A DNA stretch of 37,301 bases from Lentisphaeraceae bacterium (GTDB lineage: Bacteria > Verrucomicrobiota > Lentisphaeria > Lentisphaerales > Lentisphaeraceae). The stretch lies in NCBI GenBank assembly GCA_021232515.1, contig JAJPOQ010000027.1:1-37301 (forward strand), read 5' to 3'. Below are positions 15,651-24,662 of the stretch, one piece after another (within the stretch, counting starts at the first letter, position 1; the number at the start of each line of letters is the position of its first letter). Made by a program: the position numbers and the translations under genes. The notes beneath the pieces are model-generated. The model did no database searches. It worked only from the letters and a program-made list of their open reading frames with translations, and was not told where the DNA came from.

Positions 15651-16152
15651 TGTACATCTCTTCTCTTTGAACTTCTGCGTAGGTTAAGATCTTCAATTTA
15701 GTCGCTAACCAGTCCTGTACACGAATCAAAAATGGAGTTAAAAAAGCAATGCATACAACGCTTCCAAAGAGTTGAACAAACCAATCCCAGTATGGAATAG
15801 TTCCACCATATTTTAAAAACGTACAAATCATCAGTATAAAAACCCCTGCAAATAAGGTCACAGAAATGGGTAGAAACTGCAACTCAACTTTGCTACAATC
15901 GCCAATACTCCGCCAAAATGAAGCCACTACAATAGTAAATAAAACTGAAGGTAGAGAAGTGTAGCCCAACAAATGATCAACTAAAACACAGGCCACAAGC
16001 GCGACCAAGAGGCTAAAGCGCCATCGATTCACAACGGTAAGGTAAAACATCTGAAAAAAAAGAAGTGGCACAAGGAAACCCGCATTCGACAAAGAGACTT
16101 CGGTCCAAATGGTCAAAAACAAAAGAAAGAATGTGTAAATAACCACTTTCAT
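15634..16152 (-). CDS. mreD: Rod shape-determining protein MreD
   Basis: This 172-residue integral membrane protein has about five hydrophobic segments and the small, hydrophobic character of MreD, a component of the Rod elongation complex that works with MreC. Sequence motifs in this family are weak, so the call leans on its position: its ATG overlaps the stop of mreC by four bases and mrdA follows with a 17-base overlap, the conserved mreC-mreD-mrdA order. Confidence 0.87.
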   Translation of the reverse strand: MKVVIYTFFLLFLTIWTEVSLSNAGFLVPLLFFQMFYLTVVNRWRFSLLVALVACVLVDHLLGYTSLPSVLFTIVVASFWRSIGDCSKVELQFLPISVTLFAGVFILMICTFLKYGGTIPYWDWFVQLFGSVVCIAFLTPFLIRVQDWLATKLKILTYAEVQREEMYSATNK

Positions 16153-16952
16153 TCTTTTTTCTTCAGAATCGTCACATAATCAAAATGCTGCCAATGAGCG
16201 CTAAGTGATACAATCGCTTCTTGGTACTTTTCATTTTTAGAAAGTGAAACAATCTTGCCTATTTCGATTCCTCCTGGAATCAAGCCAGCGCCAGCTTCGA
16301 TAGCATGTTCTTCAACAGTAAATCCAGAAGTTATAACAACCATACCAGGTTTTAACTCTGCATCTCGTGATAACCAAATAAGCTTACAAAAAAGCTCGCC
16401 CTTACCCGCACCACTTGCTTCACCGCTAAGTCGACCAAAAACTTCAGTACCTTTTATGCGGCAATAAACCAAAACTTTCTTCATCGCCAAAGAACCGACA
16501 ACTGAGTGTGTTTTCTCTACTTCTAAAATACGCCCAAAAAGATTTGGACCCACCAAAACTGGCATACCAGGGATAAGCTTTTCTTTCTCGCCTTTATCGA
16601 TCATAAATCTGAACTTGCCTGTCAGTGGATTTCTCACAGTCACTTGTGATAGAACAGTTTCATACTCCGGTCTATCTGGCATCTTATGTAGATCCCTTAA
16701 GGTCTTATTTTCTTCAAAAAGTCTATTCCAATAATCTTCTTGGCTTTCATACTTCGCTAATTCTTTACGAAGTTTTTCATTTTCTTTTTGAATATCAGTC
16801 GTTGAGTAAAATTGATCTGAAACTTTTGGTAAAAAAGGATGAACTAGGTTATCGAGATAACCTCGGAAGTTTGGTGAGATGTAAGGGAGTAAGAGCAGGA
16901 AAAATACTGCCACTAATGAAAGGATCCAAAGAAACTTTAAAAATCTCCGCAA
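16149..16952 (-). CDS. mreC: Rod shape-determining protein MreC
   Basis: MreC is a bitopic inner-membrane protein that links the Rod complex in the periplasm. The 267-residue chain has a transmembrane helix at about 7-26, a coiled coil at about 55-90 and the MreC beta domain, with the typical stretches MIDKGEKEKLIPGMPVL and LKPGMVVITSG. The start is TTG at 16952, with AAAGGA about eight bases upstream, one base after the stop of the GAF-phosphatase gene. That tight junction suggests translational coupling. MreB is not upstream, unlike in many genomes. Confidence 0.93.
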   Translation of the reverse strand: MRRFLKFLWILSLVAVFFLLLLPYISPNFRGYLDNLVHPFLPKVSDQFYSTTDIQKENEKLRKELAKYESQEDYWNRLFEENKTLRDLHKMPDRPEYETVLSQVTVRNPLTGKFRFMIDKGEKEKLIPGMPVLVGPNLFGRILEVEKTHSVVGSLAMKKVLVYCRIKGTEVFGRLSGEASGAGKGELFCKLIWLSRDAELKPGMVVITSGFTVEEHAIEAGAGLIPGGIEIGKIVSLSKNEKYQEAIVSLSAHWQHFDYVTILKKKE

Positions 16953-16953
16953 A

Positions 16954-18360
16954 TCATCTATCCTTTTTACTAGTGATCACCATAAGAGTCTGGTCGTCTA
17001 ACTGAGGCATGTCGCCAGAGAATTCTTCAACATCATCAAGAATCGCCTGAACAACTTCATCTACATCTAAGTCGACATCCTGCCAGATCTTAAGTAGGCG
17101 CTCAAGCCCGTATTCTTCATCGACGTCATTTAATGCTTCAGTTATACCGTCGGTAAAGAAAAGTAGTGAGTAACCTTTTTGGAACTCAAGAGAAAAGGTT
17201 TCGAAGGTTATACCAAGATCATTTGGCAATAAGCCTATCGCAGGACCTTCCGGCATAACAGGAAGTACTGTTCTATTTTTATCATTTCTTAAAAGAAGTT
17301 CTGTGTGACCTGCTCTTGCACACTCTAGCGTGCCATTTCTCTCATCTAAAAGAGCAAACGCCAAAGTCATAAAACGAGATGGCTCGGTATCTTTAAAAAT
17401 ATTATCATTCAATTCCAGAAGGATCTCTTCCAGACTGGTAAAACGACTACACAAAGAACGCAAAATACTGCGAGTCATAGTCATGATCATACAAGCCGGA
17501 ACACCTTTACCACTTGCATCGCCAACAACTAAAAGGTGACGGTTTTCATCGATTTGAATAAAGTCGTAGAAGTCACCACTCACCTCCATTGCCGGTTTAT
17601 TGTGAGCAAACACTTCAAAGTCACTCAAGCCTTCAGGAGTTGATTTCGGCATAAGAGAACTTTGCATAGTTCTCGCAAACTCGAGTTCTTGGTGAAGTCT
17701 TTGTTGTTCACCCATATGATCGTAAGTTTCAATCATGTTTCTTGCTAAAGTTGTGTGACCAGAAATAGAAACTAGAAGGTCTAAGTCAGCTTTCGAGAAA
17801 ATCTGACCGCCATCGAAATTCACAGCACAAATAAGACCTTTCAATTCTCGCTCGACAACTACTGGAACGATCATCGCTGAGCTTATATTTGCTTCGGGGT
17901 TACAATGGTCTAAAAGTGGAGACTTCGCTGAGGTGATAAGAATAGGCTTTCTTTCTTTGGCGATTTTGCCCAAAAAGCCCTTACCTACAGGAAACATGCG
18001 ACTCTTTATTTCTTCATCGGTAAACTCGGTAGTTGTATCGAAGTCAGCAAATTTTGGAAAAGGTCCGATTGTCGCTTTGACACCAAGGACTTTCATTTCA
18101 GAGTCTGTCAAGCACAAGCATAATGAACGAGCTTGGATGGCGTCGGATATATATCTTGCTAATGAAATGATGGCATTATCGATATTATCTACAGTAGAAA
18201 CACTGTGTGCGAATCTGTTTAAGAAGTTAACAACAGCCCTTCTATCGCGGATATTTCTTTGTGACTCTTGCTCAAGTTGGGTACGTTTGATTCGGGTCAG
18301 AATCAACATGATTACCAGCAGAATTATTATCGAGATTAATGGAATATATATTTCAAGCAT
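16954..18360 (-). CDS. GAF-domain SpoIIE/RsbU-type PP2C phosphatase
   Basis: This membrane-anchored serine phosphatase probably dephosphorylates an anti-anti-sigma (STAS) protein in a partner-switching cascade. I choose the ATG at 18360 (468 residues); an in-frame TTG at 18384 would add eight residues. A transmembrane segment covers about 4-22, then a short coiled coil, a GAF domain at about 45-210, and a SpoIIE-type PP2C domain at about 240-465 with metal ligands in SGDFYDF, VVGDASGKGVPA, FFTDGITEA and the terminal DDQTLMVI. No STAS or anti-sigma gene is in the window. It is the first gene of the mreC-mreD-mrdA operon, one base ahead of mreC, so a link to cell-shape control is suggested. Confidence 0.9.
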   Translation of the reverse strand: MLEIYIPLISIIILLVIMLILTRIKRTQLEQESQRNIRDRRAVVNFLNRFAHSVSTVDNIDNAIISLARYISDAIQARSLCLCLTDSEMKVLGVKATIGPFPKFADFDTTTEFTDEEIKSRMFPVGKGFLGKIAKERKPILITSAKSPLLDHCNPEANISSAMIVPVVVERELKGLICAVNFDGGQIFSKADLDLLVSISGHTTLARNMIETYDHMGEQQRLHQELEFARTMQSSLMPKSTPEGLSDFEVFAHNKPAMEVSGDFYDFIQIDENRHLLVVGDASGKGVPACMIMTMTRSILRSLCSRFTSLEEILLELNDNIFKDTEPSRFMTLAFALLDERNGTLECARAGHTELLLRNDKNRTVLPVMPEGPAIGLLPNDLGITFETFSLEFQKGYSLLFFTDGITEALNDVDEEYGLERLLKIWQDVDLDVDEVVQAILDDVEEFSGDMPQLDDQTLMVITSKKDR

Positions 18361-18497
18361 GAAGAACTTTGTCGCCACTACCAAAATTAGAGTAAGCTTA
18401 ACCTTATCACCTACCGGCTATTTTAAAATACTTGAACATAAAAACTTCCATTTTTATTAGGATTTTCCGAGGCTTCAAACAAGCCCTTGTAGCAATC

Positions 18498-18526
18498 TTG
18501 ACAGATAGACATATAGTTTTGATCAT
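18498..18526 (+). promoter_or_regulatory. Putative thyA-folA promoter
   Basis: A perfect TTGACA (18498-18503), a 17-bp spacer and GATCAT (18521-18526; four of six consensus bases) lie 35 bases before the thyA ATG. The -10 is imperfect, so the assignment is moderate. Confidence 0.5.
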
Positions 18527-18560
18527 CATCCATTGCTAATTCAGAGGAAGCGGACTTTAA

Positions 18561-19355
18561 ATGAAACAATACCTTGAACTACTTCAACACGTTCTTGACA
18601 ACGGCACTGATAAAGAAGACAGAACTGGCACAGGCACTCGCAGTGTTTTCGGCCACCAGATGCGCTTTGACCTTTCAAAAGGTTTCCCTGTATTAACGAC
18701 TAAAAAACTTCACCTAAAATCCATCATCCATGAACTACTTTGGTTCATCTCCGGTGATACAAATGTTAAGTACCTTAAAGAAAACGGTGTTCGCATTTGG
18801 GATGAATGGGCAGATGAAAATGGCGACCTTGGCCCAGTTTATGGTCATCAATGGCGTTCATGGCCAAACCCTGCTGGCGGCACTATCGATCAATTTAAAA
18901 ACACAATTGAGATGATCAAAACTAATCCAGACTCACGCCGTCTAATCGTTTCTGCTTGGAACCCATCTGAAATAGACAAGATGGCTTTACCTCCTTGTCA
19001 CAGCTTATTTCAATTTTATGTAACTGACGGCAAACTTTCTTGTCAGCTTTACCAAAGAAGTGCAGATATATTCTTAGGTGTTCCTTTCAACATCGCTTCT
19101 TACGCTCTTCTAACGATGATGGTCGCTCAAGTTTCAGGACTTGAAGCGGGAGACTTTGTTCATACATTTGGCGATGCTCACATCTATAACAACCACTTTG
19201 AGCAAGCAAAACTACAATTGACGAGAACTCCGAAAGAACTTCCTTCTATGAAGATCAATCCGGACGTCAAAGACATATTCTCTTTTACATTTGAAGACTT
19301 TGAACTCATCAACTATGAAGCTGATCCACACATAAAAGCTGCGGTTTCTGTCTAA
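18561..19355 (+). CDS. thyA: Thymidylate synthase
   Basis: ThyA converts dUMP to dTMP with methylene-tetrahydrofolate, which becomes dihydrofolate. The 264-residue length equals that of E. coli ThyA, and the catalytic Cys146 sits in [10 protein letters not shown] at the same number. Other conserved parts are DRTGTGT near the start, [22 protein letters not shown], the phosphate-binding arginines in [12 protein letters not shown], and [18 protein letters not shown]. The stop codon overlaps the folA start by one base (TAATG), so thymidylate synthesis is coupled with the enzyme that recycles its dihydrofolate product. Confidence 0.98.
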   Translation: MKQYLELLQHVLDNGTDKEDRTGTGTRSVFGHQMRFDLSKGFPVLTTKKLHLKSIIHELLWFISGDTNVKYLKENGVRIWDEWADENGDLGPVYGHQWRSWPNPAGGTIDQFKNTIEMIKTNPDSRRLIVSAWNPSEIDKMALPPCHSLFQFYVTDGKLSCQLYQRSADIFLGVPFNIASYALLTMMVAQVSGLEAGDFVHTFGDAHIYNNHFEQAKLQLTRTPKELPSMKINPDVKDIFSFTFEDFELINYEADPHIKAAVSV

Positions 19356-19843
19356 TGGCAACGATCATCGCGGCAATGGACCGCAACCGATTAATTGGTG
19401 TCGACAACGCACTCCCTTGGCGCTTGTCTGCAGACCTTCAAAACTTCAAAAGGTTAACAACTGGAAATGCCATAATCATGGGTCGTAAGACTTGGGATTC
19501 TCTTGGTAAGTGGAAACCACTACCAAACAGGCACAACATCGTCATTACTCGCAATAAAGACTTTAGCGATGAAGGTTGCACTGTTGTGAACTCTCTTGAA
19601 GAAGCAATAGCAAAAGCTGGAGATGACACGGCCTTTATCATTGGTGGTGGACAGATCTATACTCTCGCTCTAGAACTAGCCGACGAAATGATTTTAACTG
19701 AAGTTGAAACTGAAGCGACTGGCGATGCGTGGTTCCCTGAGTTCGACTCCGGCAAATGGGAGCTTACTTCCAAAGAATCTTTCAAAGCTGACGAAAAAAA
19801 TGAGCACGACTTTAGCTTCTGCTTTTATAAAAAGAAAGCTTAA
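19355..19843 (+). CDS. folA: Dihydrofolate reductase
   Basis: FolA reduces dihydrofolate to tetrahydrofolate with NADPH. The 162-residue sequence shows the expected order: RLIGVDNALPWRLSADLQNFKRLT, with the active-site acidic residue in the ALPWRLSADL helix, the NADPH-binding MGRKTWDSLG, LPNRHNIVITR, and IIGGGQIYTLAL. It overlaps thyA by one base with no separate ribosome binding site, implying translational coupling. A strong hairpin terminator follows. Confidence 0.97.
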   Translation: MATIIAAMDRNRLIGVDNALPWRLSADLQNFKRLTTGNAIIMGRKTWDSLGKWKPLPNRHNIVITRNKDFSDEGCTVVNSLEEAIAKAGDDTAFIIGGGQIYTLALELADEMILTEVETEATGDAWFPEFDSGKWELTSKESFKADEKNEHDFSFCFYKKKA

Positions 19844-19848
19844 TTCTC

Positions 19849-19878
19849 TTAGGCCATGTTTTCACATGGCCTAATCTT
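19849..19878. terminator. Bidirectional intrinsic terminator after folA
   Basis: TTAGGCCATG (19849-19858), loop TTTTCA, CATGGCCTAA (19865-19874), then TCTTTT. It can end thyA-folA and, in reverse, the Nramp-like gene. Confidence 0.85.
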
Positions 19879-19881
19879 TTC

Positions 19882-21408
19882 TTACCCAAACAGCTTAGAG
19901 TAAGCTGTCCAGAAACCGACTACGAACATACCTGCAACTGAAAGCCACAAGAACGCATCCCAGACCCTGCCTGGTTTGAGTTCATCCATTGTTCTTTTAT
20001 AACGGAAGTAAAGCGCCGCAAAACCAACCATTGGTAACATCAATGATTGAGCGATACCCGACCATAAGACCATCGCGACTGGTGAACTAAAGAATAAGTA
20101 CAAGCCAAGTGCTGCTAAAGGCCAAATACCGCAAAATTTCCTCGACCATTCCATTCTAGACTTTTCATCATTTGGAATAAAGCCAAACAAGCCTAAACCA
20201 TCTGCTAGTACTCGAGCATTACCCGCAGCAGCGACAAAGAAGGTTGAGTAAAGGACTGATATTGCACCAACTACAAATACAGTTTGAGCCCATTGGCCAA
20301 AGACTGGAACATACATCTCACCCAAAGTGGCAATAAGGTCTCCATCCTCTGGAACCAAACCAACTCTATGAAGAATAGTTGCCCCCATGAGGTAAAACGC
20401 TAGCGTCGAGAATGTGTATACGAACATCGATGCCCAAGCATCCATCTTCATCACTTCGATCCACCCTTTAGCACGTGCTAACCACTCCGGAGTGTTATCT
20501 CTTACACCGGTAAACTTGGCGTAACCTTTTTCTAAACACCAGTAAGGGTACATAATCAACTCAGATGCACCAACACCGATTAGACCAAATGCTGAAAGTG
20601 CGACAGCAACAGAGGTCATATTTATACCTTCACCATCAGACAAACTAAACTTTAAACCACTGACAATATCGGCAAATGTCACTGCCCACTGGGGGTCTGA
20701 CTGCAGCATAATCAAATTCACAAAGGTGACAATCGTAAAGCCAAATACCATGATCGTCGAAAACCACTGAACTAACCCAAACCGCCCAAAATATAGCATA
20801 ATGGATGTCAGGATAGCGACAATAATCGCATAGGTTTTCACGTCGTGTGGACGCTCAGCAGTTACTTCTGGAACTTCAGTCACATCTCCTGACTCTACTG
20901 CTACTTCTTCTGACTCTACTGTTTCTGGAGACATAGCACTTTTTACAGTGTAGCTAATCTTGTCACTCACTTGCTTGTTGTAGACTTCAGCCTCTGTAGA
21001 CAACGGTTTAACCATTGTCAGCGCCTGACCTATACCGCCAAGTATACCACCTTGCTGAGTCGAGATAAGCATCATCATTGCCAGCCAATACCAAAGAATC
21101 CACTTCACCTTAAAACGTGGACCCGGTATATCATCTAAAGCTTTCAGTGGAGTTTTAGACCAAATCATCGTATGGCGACCAAACTCAACTTGAGCAAATA
21201 CTTTGATAACACAGCCAACAATGATAAGCCACATCAATATAAAACCAGCTTTGGCACCAACTAAAGTTGTTGCTATCAGTTCTCCAGAACCAACAATTGA
21301 ACCAGCAATGATGATACCAGGGCCGAGATGCTTGATTTTACCTAATAGGTTTTTTGGGGGGTCTTGGACATCATTTGACTGATTGTCCTGTGTATTGTTT
21401 TCGTCCAA
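19882..21408 (-). CDS. Divergent Nramp-family transporter
   Basis: This 508-residue inner-membrane protein has about 11 transmembrane segments and the Nramp-like opening LGPGIIIAGSIVGSGELIAT. In canonical Nramp/MntH proteins this helix carries DPGN, which binds the divalent metal; here it is GSGE. The TM6 MPHN motif is also absent, with GASELIMYPYWCLEKGY in the equivalent place. A polar, acidic insertion of about 55 residues at roughly 145-200 separates two membrane segments. The substrate is therefore uncertain: a different metal, or another solute. The start is TTG at 21408, with GGAG seven bases upstream; no nearby in-frame ATG exists. It faces thyA-folA tail to tail and is divergent from the SGNH gene. 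Confidence 0.8.
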   Translation of the reverse strand: MDENNTQDNQSNDVQDPPKNLLGKIKHLGPGIIIAGSIVGSGELIATTLVGAKAGFILMWLIIVGCVIKVFAQVEFGRHTMIWSKTPLKALDDIPGPRFKVKWILWYWLAMMMLISTQQGGILGGIGQALTMVKPLSTEAEVYNKQVSDKISYTVKSAMSPETVESEEVAVESGDVTEVPEVTAERPHDVKTYAIIVAILTSIMLYFGRFGLVQWFSTIMVFGFTIVTFVNLIMLQSDPQWAVTFADIVSGLKFSLSDGEGINMTSVAVALSAFGLIGVGASELIMYPYWCLEKGYAKFTGVRDNTPEWLARAKGWIEVMKMDAWASMFVYTFSTLAFYLMGATILHRVGLVPEDGDLIATLGEMYVPVFGQWAQTVFVVGAISVLYSTFFVAAAGNARVLADGLGLFGFIPNDEKSRMEWSRKFCGIWPLAALGLYLFFSSPVAMVLWSGIAQSLMLPMVGFAALYFRYKRTMDELKPGRVWDAFLWLSVAGMFVVGFWTAYSKLFG

Positions 21409-21641
21409 ACTTTTCTCCAGATTTAAAACTCACTTTTACACACAAAATATATCTAACACCAACACATTGATTGTATACCGCAAATCAAAAAGTAATCTGC
21501 AGTTTAATCGACAGGAAATAGCCAAACCTGTACAGTTATTACTACTTTAATCAAAAATATTTAGAATAAGCGCTCACTTAATCTATTGCCAAGCCAAGAC
21601 TACCACTTTATAGTTTTGTTCTTTAAAATTAAGGATGAATA

Positions 21642-22373
21642 ATGAAAAAAATCTTACTTCTAGCGTTGCTCACTGCGCTTACCAGCTGCTGTAGTTATTT
21701 CCAAGAACCACCATTATCTATTATCCCTGTAGAACAAGATGCTAAATGGGCTGTAAAATGGTGGATGCCACGCCATAAAGAAAAGCTAGAAGTAAAAAAC
21801 AAAATGGAAAAAGTAGACCTTGTTTTTCTTGGTGACTCTATCACCCATGCCTGGGACAATAAAGGCAAAGAAGTCTGGCAGCAGTACTATACAAAAAGGA
21901 ACGCTCTAAACATCGGCTTCTCTGGCGATCGTACAGAACATGTACTTTGGCGTTTAAATCACGGTGCAGTAGATGGCATAGACCCAAAACTTCTTGTTTT
22001 GATGATTGGCACAAACAACACTGGTCACCGCCAAGATCCTGCCGCAGAAACTGCTCTAGGAATCGAGACTATCCTTGAAACTCTTGAAGATAAACTGCCG
22101 AATACCAAAGTTCTTTTACTCGCTGTTTTTCCTCGTGGTGCAAAAGCTGATGATAAACTTCGCGTAATCAATACTGATATAAACAACATCATCAAAGACT
22201 TTGCAGATGACGAAAGAGTTTTCTACATGAACATTAACAAAGTTTTCCTAGAAGAAGACGGAACACTTTCAAAAAAAGTTATGAAAGACCTACTTCACCC
22301 AAACAAGGATCAGTATAAAGTTTGGGCTAGTACTATTGAGCCAGAAGTAAAAGTACTTATGGGCGAAGAGTAA
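21642..22373 (+). CDS. SGNH/GDSL-family hydrolase lipoprotein
   Basis: This 243-residue esterase-like protein has a lipoprotein signal with lipobox LTSC (Cys16), so it is probably membrane anchored. SGNH blocks are clear: Gly-Asp65-Ser66 in [11 protein letters not shown], the oxyanion glycine in [15 protein letters not shown], Asn in MIGTNNTGH, and Asp216-xx-His219 in [10 protein letters not shown]. The pattern matches the PAF-acetylhydrolase IB subunit-like subgroup, which deacetylates lipids or glycans; related planctomycete and lentisphaeral proteins often act on carbohydrates. The ATG is preceded by AAGGA at good spacing. The 233-base gap upstream, toward the Nramp gene, shows no other feature. 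Confidence 0.9.
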   Translation: MKKILLLALLTALTSCCSYFQEPPLSIIPVEQDAKWAVKWWMPRHKEKLEVKNKMEKVDLVFLGDSITHAWDNKGKEVWQQYYTKRNALNIGFSGDRTEHVLWRLNHGAVDGIDPKLLVLMIGTNNTGHRQDPAAETALGIETILETLEDKLPNTKVLLLAVFPRGAKADDKLRVINTDINNIIKDFADDERVFYMNINKVFLEEDGTLSKKVMKDLLHPNKDQYKVWASTIEPEVKVLMGEE

Positions 22374-22377
22374 GAAG

Positions 22378-23529
22378 TTACCTACTGCCAGATAAAATTT
22401 CTTTGATAAAGTCTGGCAGTTTCTCTGGAGTGCAACCGAAGCACTCTATCCCCAAACTTTGCAATTCACTTGCGATCAAGCGATCGTAGTACGGCAAACC
22501 AGCATTCGATAAAGTCAAAAGACAGATAACTTTTACTCCAGACTCAACCATCTCTTGCATCTGTAGTAATAACTGATTCCTGTTTCCGCCTTCAAACAAG
22601 TCACTCAACATTATATAAATTGAACGCGACGGCTCCGAAATAAACTCTCGAGTGTAGGTGACTGCACGGTTTATGTCAGTCCCCCCTCCTAACTGCATCC
22701 CATAAAGCATATCGACTGGGTCACTACCACACTCTTCTGTCAAATCGACTACTGCTGTATCGAACGCGACAACTTTAGTTTTAGTCGATGGTAATGAGGC
22801 AAATATAGAACCCATGACAGCAGCGTAAACCATCGACTCAGCCATAGACGCACTTTGATCAATATTTATAAATATGTGCCAATTGGAGCTTTTTCTTTGA
22901 TGAGCGAAATAATGAATTCTTTCAGGAAGGATCTTCTTCAGCTCTGGATTGTAATTCTTCAGATTTTGTCGAATCGTTTTTTGCCAATTTATGCTATCAT
23001 ATCGAGGAACAAATGACTGTTCTTGGCGGTTGAGTATACCGCGTATGTGATTTTCTATTTTGCTTTTCAACGACTGGCTTAATTCATCGACAAACTTTGA
23101 AATAAAAGTTCGAACCTGTTCTTTTGAATCTTCAGGGATCTCATCTTTTAAAGCAAGAAGTGTCCCGACTAAGTGTATATCGGGCTCAACAGTCTCAAGT
23201 ATTTCAGGTTCATACAGTAGCTGATTAAGACCTTTTTTTGAAATGGCATCTCGCTGAACTATAGCGACTGCTTCGGAATCAAAACATTCTCGTATATCCC
23301 CTAACCACTTCGCAATCGCTGGAGCAGATTTCTTCAACCCGCCAACTTGCTGGGTCTTTTTGCCTGAAGAACCATCAGGTACAGAATAATCGTCATAGAT
23401 GGCACCTAAAGCGCCATCCATTTTTTGCTCATCTTGGCTTAACTCAAAGTCCTCACTGACATCTGAAAGTTGTTCTTCAACAGCCTCTCCTAAAATGAGA
23501 CGCCAGCGTGATACTCTCTGGTCTTTCAT
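22378..23529 (-). CDS. VWA-domain protein (CoxE/MoxR-partner type)
   Basis: This 383-residue cytoplasmic protein carries a C-terminal von Willebrand factor A domain at about 215-380 with a complete MIDAS: Asp224-x-Ser226-x-Ser228 in DQSASM, Thr284-Asp285, and Asp310 in MLSDLFEGG. The N-terminal 200 residues are helical and acidic and not recognised beyond a general likeness to VWA proteins that work with MoxR-type AAA ATPases. No ATPase gene is nearby. It starts one base before the mraY stop region on the same strand (mraY ends at 23531, this gene begins at 23529), so it is the last gene of the dcw operon, where murD or ftsW would be expected. A role in envelope assembly is inferred only from context. 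Confidence 0.85.
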   Translation of the reverse strand: MKDQRVSRWRLILGEAVEEQLSDVSEDFELSQDEQKMDGALGAIYDDYSVPDGSSGKKTQQVGGLKKSAPAIAKWLGDIRECFDSEAVAIVQRDAISKKGLNQLLYEPEILETVEPDIHLVGTLLALKDEIPEDSKEQVRTFISKFVDELSQSLKSKIENHIRGILNRQEQSFVPRYDSINWQKTIRQNLKNYNPELKKILPERIHYFAHQRKSSNWHIFINIDQSASMAESMVYAAVMGSIFASLPSTKTKVVAFDTAVVDLTEECGSDPVDMLYGMQLGGGTDINRAVTYTREFISEPSRSIYIMLSDLFEGGNRNQLLLQMQEMVESGVKVICLLTLSNAGLPYYDRLIASELQSLGIECFGCTPEKLPDFIKEILSGSR

Positions 23530-23530
23530 C

Positions 23531-24649
23531 TTAACGAATCTTAAGTGTTGCTAAACCTATGCCGGCAAAGATGATTCCCAGAATCCAAAAACGAATAACT
23601 ACTTGAGTCTCTGTCCAACCTTTTTTCTGGAAGTGATGATGAATGGGAGCCATGAGAAAAACTCGGCGGCCTTCGCCATATTTTTTCCGAGTGTACTTAA
23701 AATAACTAGTTTGAATAACAACTGAGAGAGTTTCCATAACAAAAACACCCCCGACAATGATCAAAGTAACCTCTTGTTTCACCAGTACTGCGATAAGACC
23801 AATAGAACCACCAAGTGCTAAACTCCCTGTATCTCCCATGAACATGGAAGCAGGGTAACAATTGTGCCATAAGAAACCCAAACAGGCACCCATGATTGCC
23901 GCTCCGAAAACACAAACTTCACCAGCACCTTCGATGTAAGGGATATTCAAATAACCAGAGTAAATCACATTACCTGAAAGATAAGCAAAAACGACATACG
24001 TACCCGCAGCAATAAGCATATTACCCGTTGCTAAGCCATCTAAACCATCAGTCAGATTTACAGCATTTGACGCACCAACCACGACAACGGAAGAAAAGAT
24101 GATCATGATCCAAATAGGCGCATTGGCAATAACCGGATGCTTAAAGAAAGGGACCATAAGGTCCTGAGTGTAGTTATTTAAGCCTGGAATAATCGTAATA
24201 AAGTAAACAGAACCACCAGCAACAGCAAACTGCAAAAGTAGTTTCGCCTTGGCTGAAATACCGCCATCAACATCTTTATTCTTATATAAAACTTTATTGT
24301 AGTCGTCATAGAAACCAATGGCACAATACGCCAGCATGTTACCAATAAACAATAGAACCAAAGCATTGTTCAAAGGCGCCCAGAGTAAAGTGGAAACGAG
24401 GATCGCAAAGATAATCAGCAAACCTCCCATAGAAGGCGTCTTTGCCTTGCTTAAGTCCAGTTCTTCATCCGCAACCAACCCCTGAAGTCTTAAAGGAGCT
24501 ACAAACGAAAACTTCTTGAGTGCTCGAACAACCCATGGTCCAAGAAATATAACCAAAGTCATAGCAGTCAAAGCAGCACCAGCTGATCTAAAAGTTAGGT
24601 ACCTAAATATCCTTAAATTTTCCGAGAACTCGCTCAGCCAGTAAAGCAT
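23531..24649 (-). CDS. mraY: Phospho-N-acetylmuramoyl-pentapeptide transferase
   Basis: MraY makes lipid I by transferring phospho-MurNAc-pentapeptide from UDP to undecaprenyl phosphate at the inner membrane. The 372-residue, roughly ten-helix protein has the family marks: TPSMGGLLII near residue 70, the DDYNKV catalytic aspartates near 116, NAVNLTDGLDGLA near 196, and the AFMGDTGSLALGG-like block (seen as MFMGDTGSLALGG), plus APIHHHFQKKGW near the C-terminus. It lies 13 bases after murF in the dcw order. Confidence 0.97.
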   Translation of the reverse strand: MLYWLSEFSENLRIFRYLTFRSAGAALTAMTLVIFLGPWVVRALKKFSFVAPLRLQGLVADEELDLSKAKTPSMGGLLIIFAILVSTLLWAPLNNALVLLFIGNMLAYCAIGFYDDYNKVLYKNKDVDGGISAKAKLLLQFAVAGGSVYFITIIPGLNNYTQDLMVPFFKHPVIANAPIWIMIIFSSVVVVGASNAVNLTDGLDGLATGNMLIAAGTYVVFAYLSGNVIYSGYLNIPYIEGAGEVCVFGAAIMGACLGFLWHNCYPASMFMGDTGSLALGGSIGLIAVLVKQEVTLIIVGGVFVMETLSVVIQTSYFKYTRKKYGEGRRVFLMAPIHHHFQKKGWTETQVVIRFWILGIIFAGIGLATLKIR

Positions 24650-24662
24650 CTATAAATCTTCC

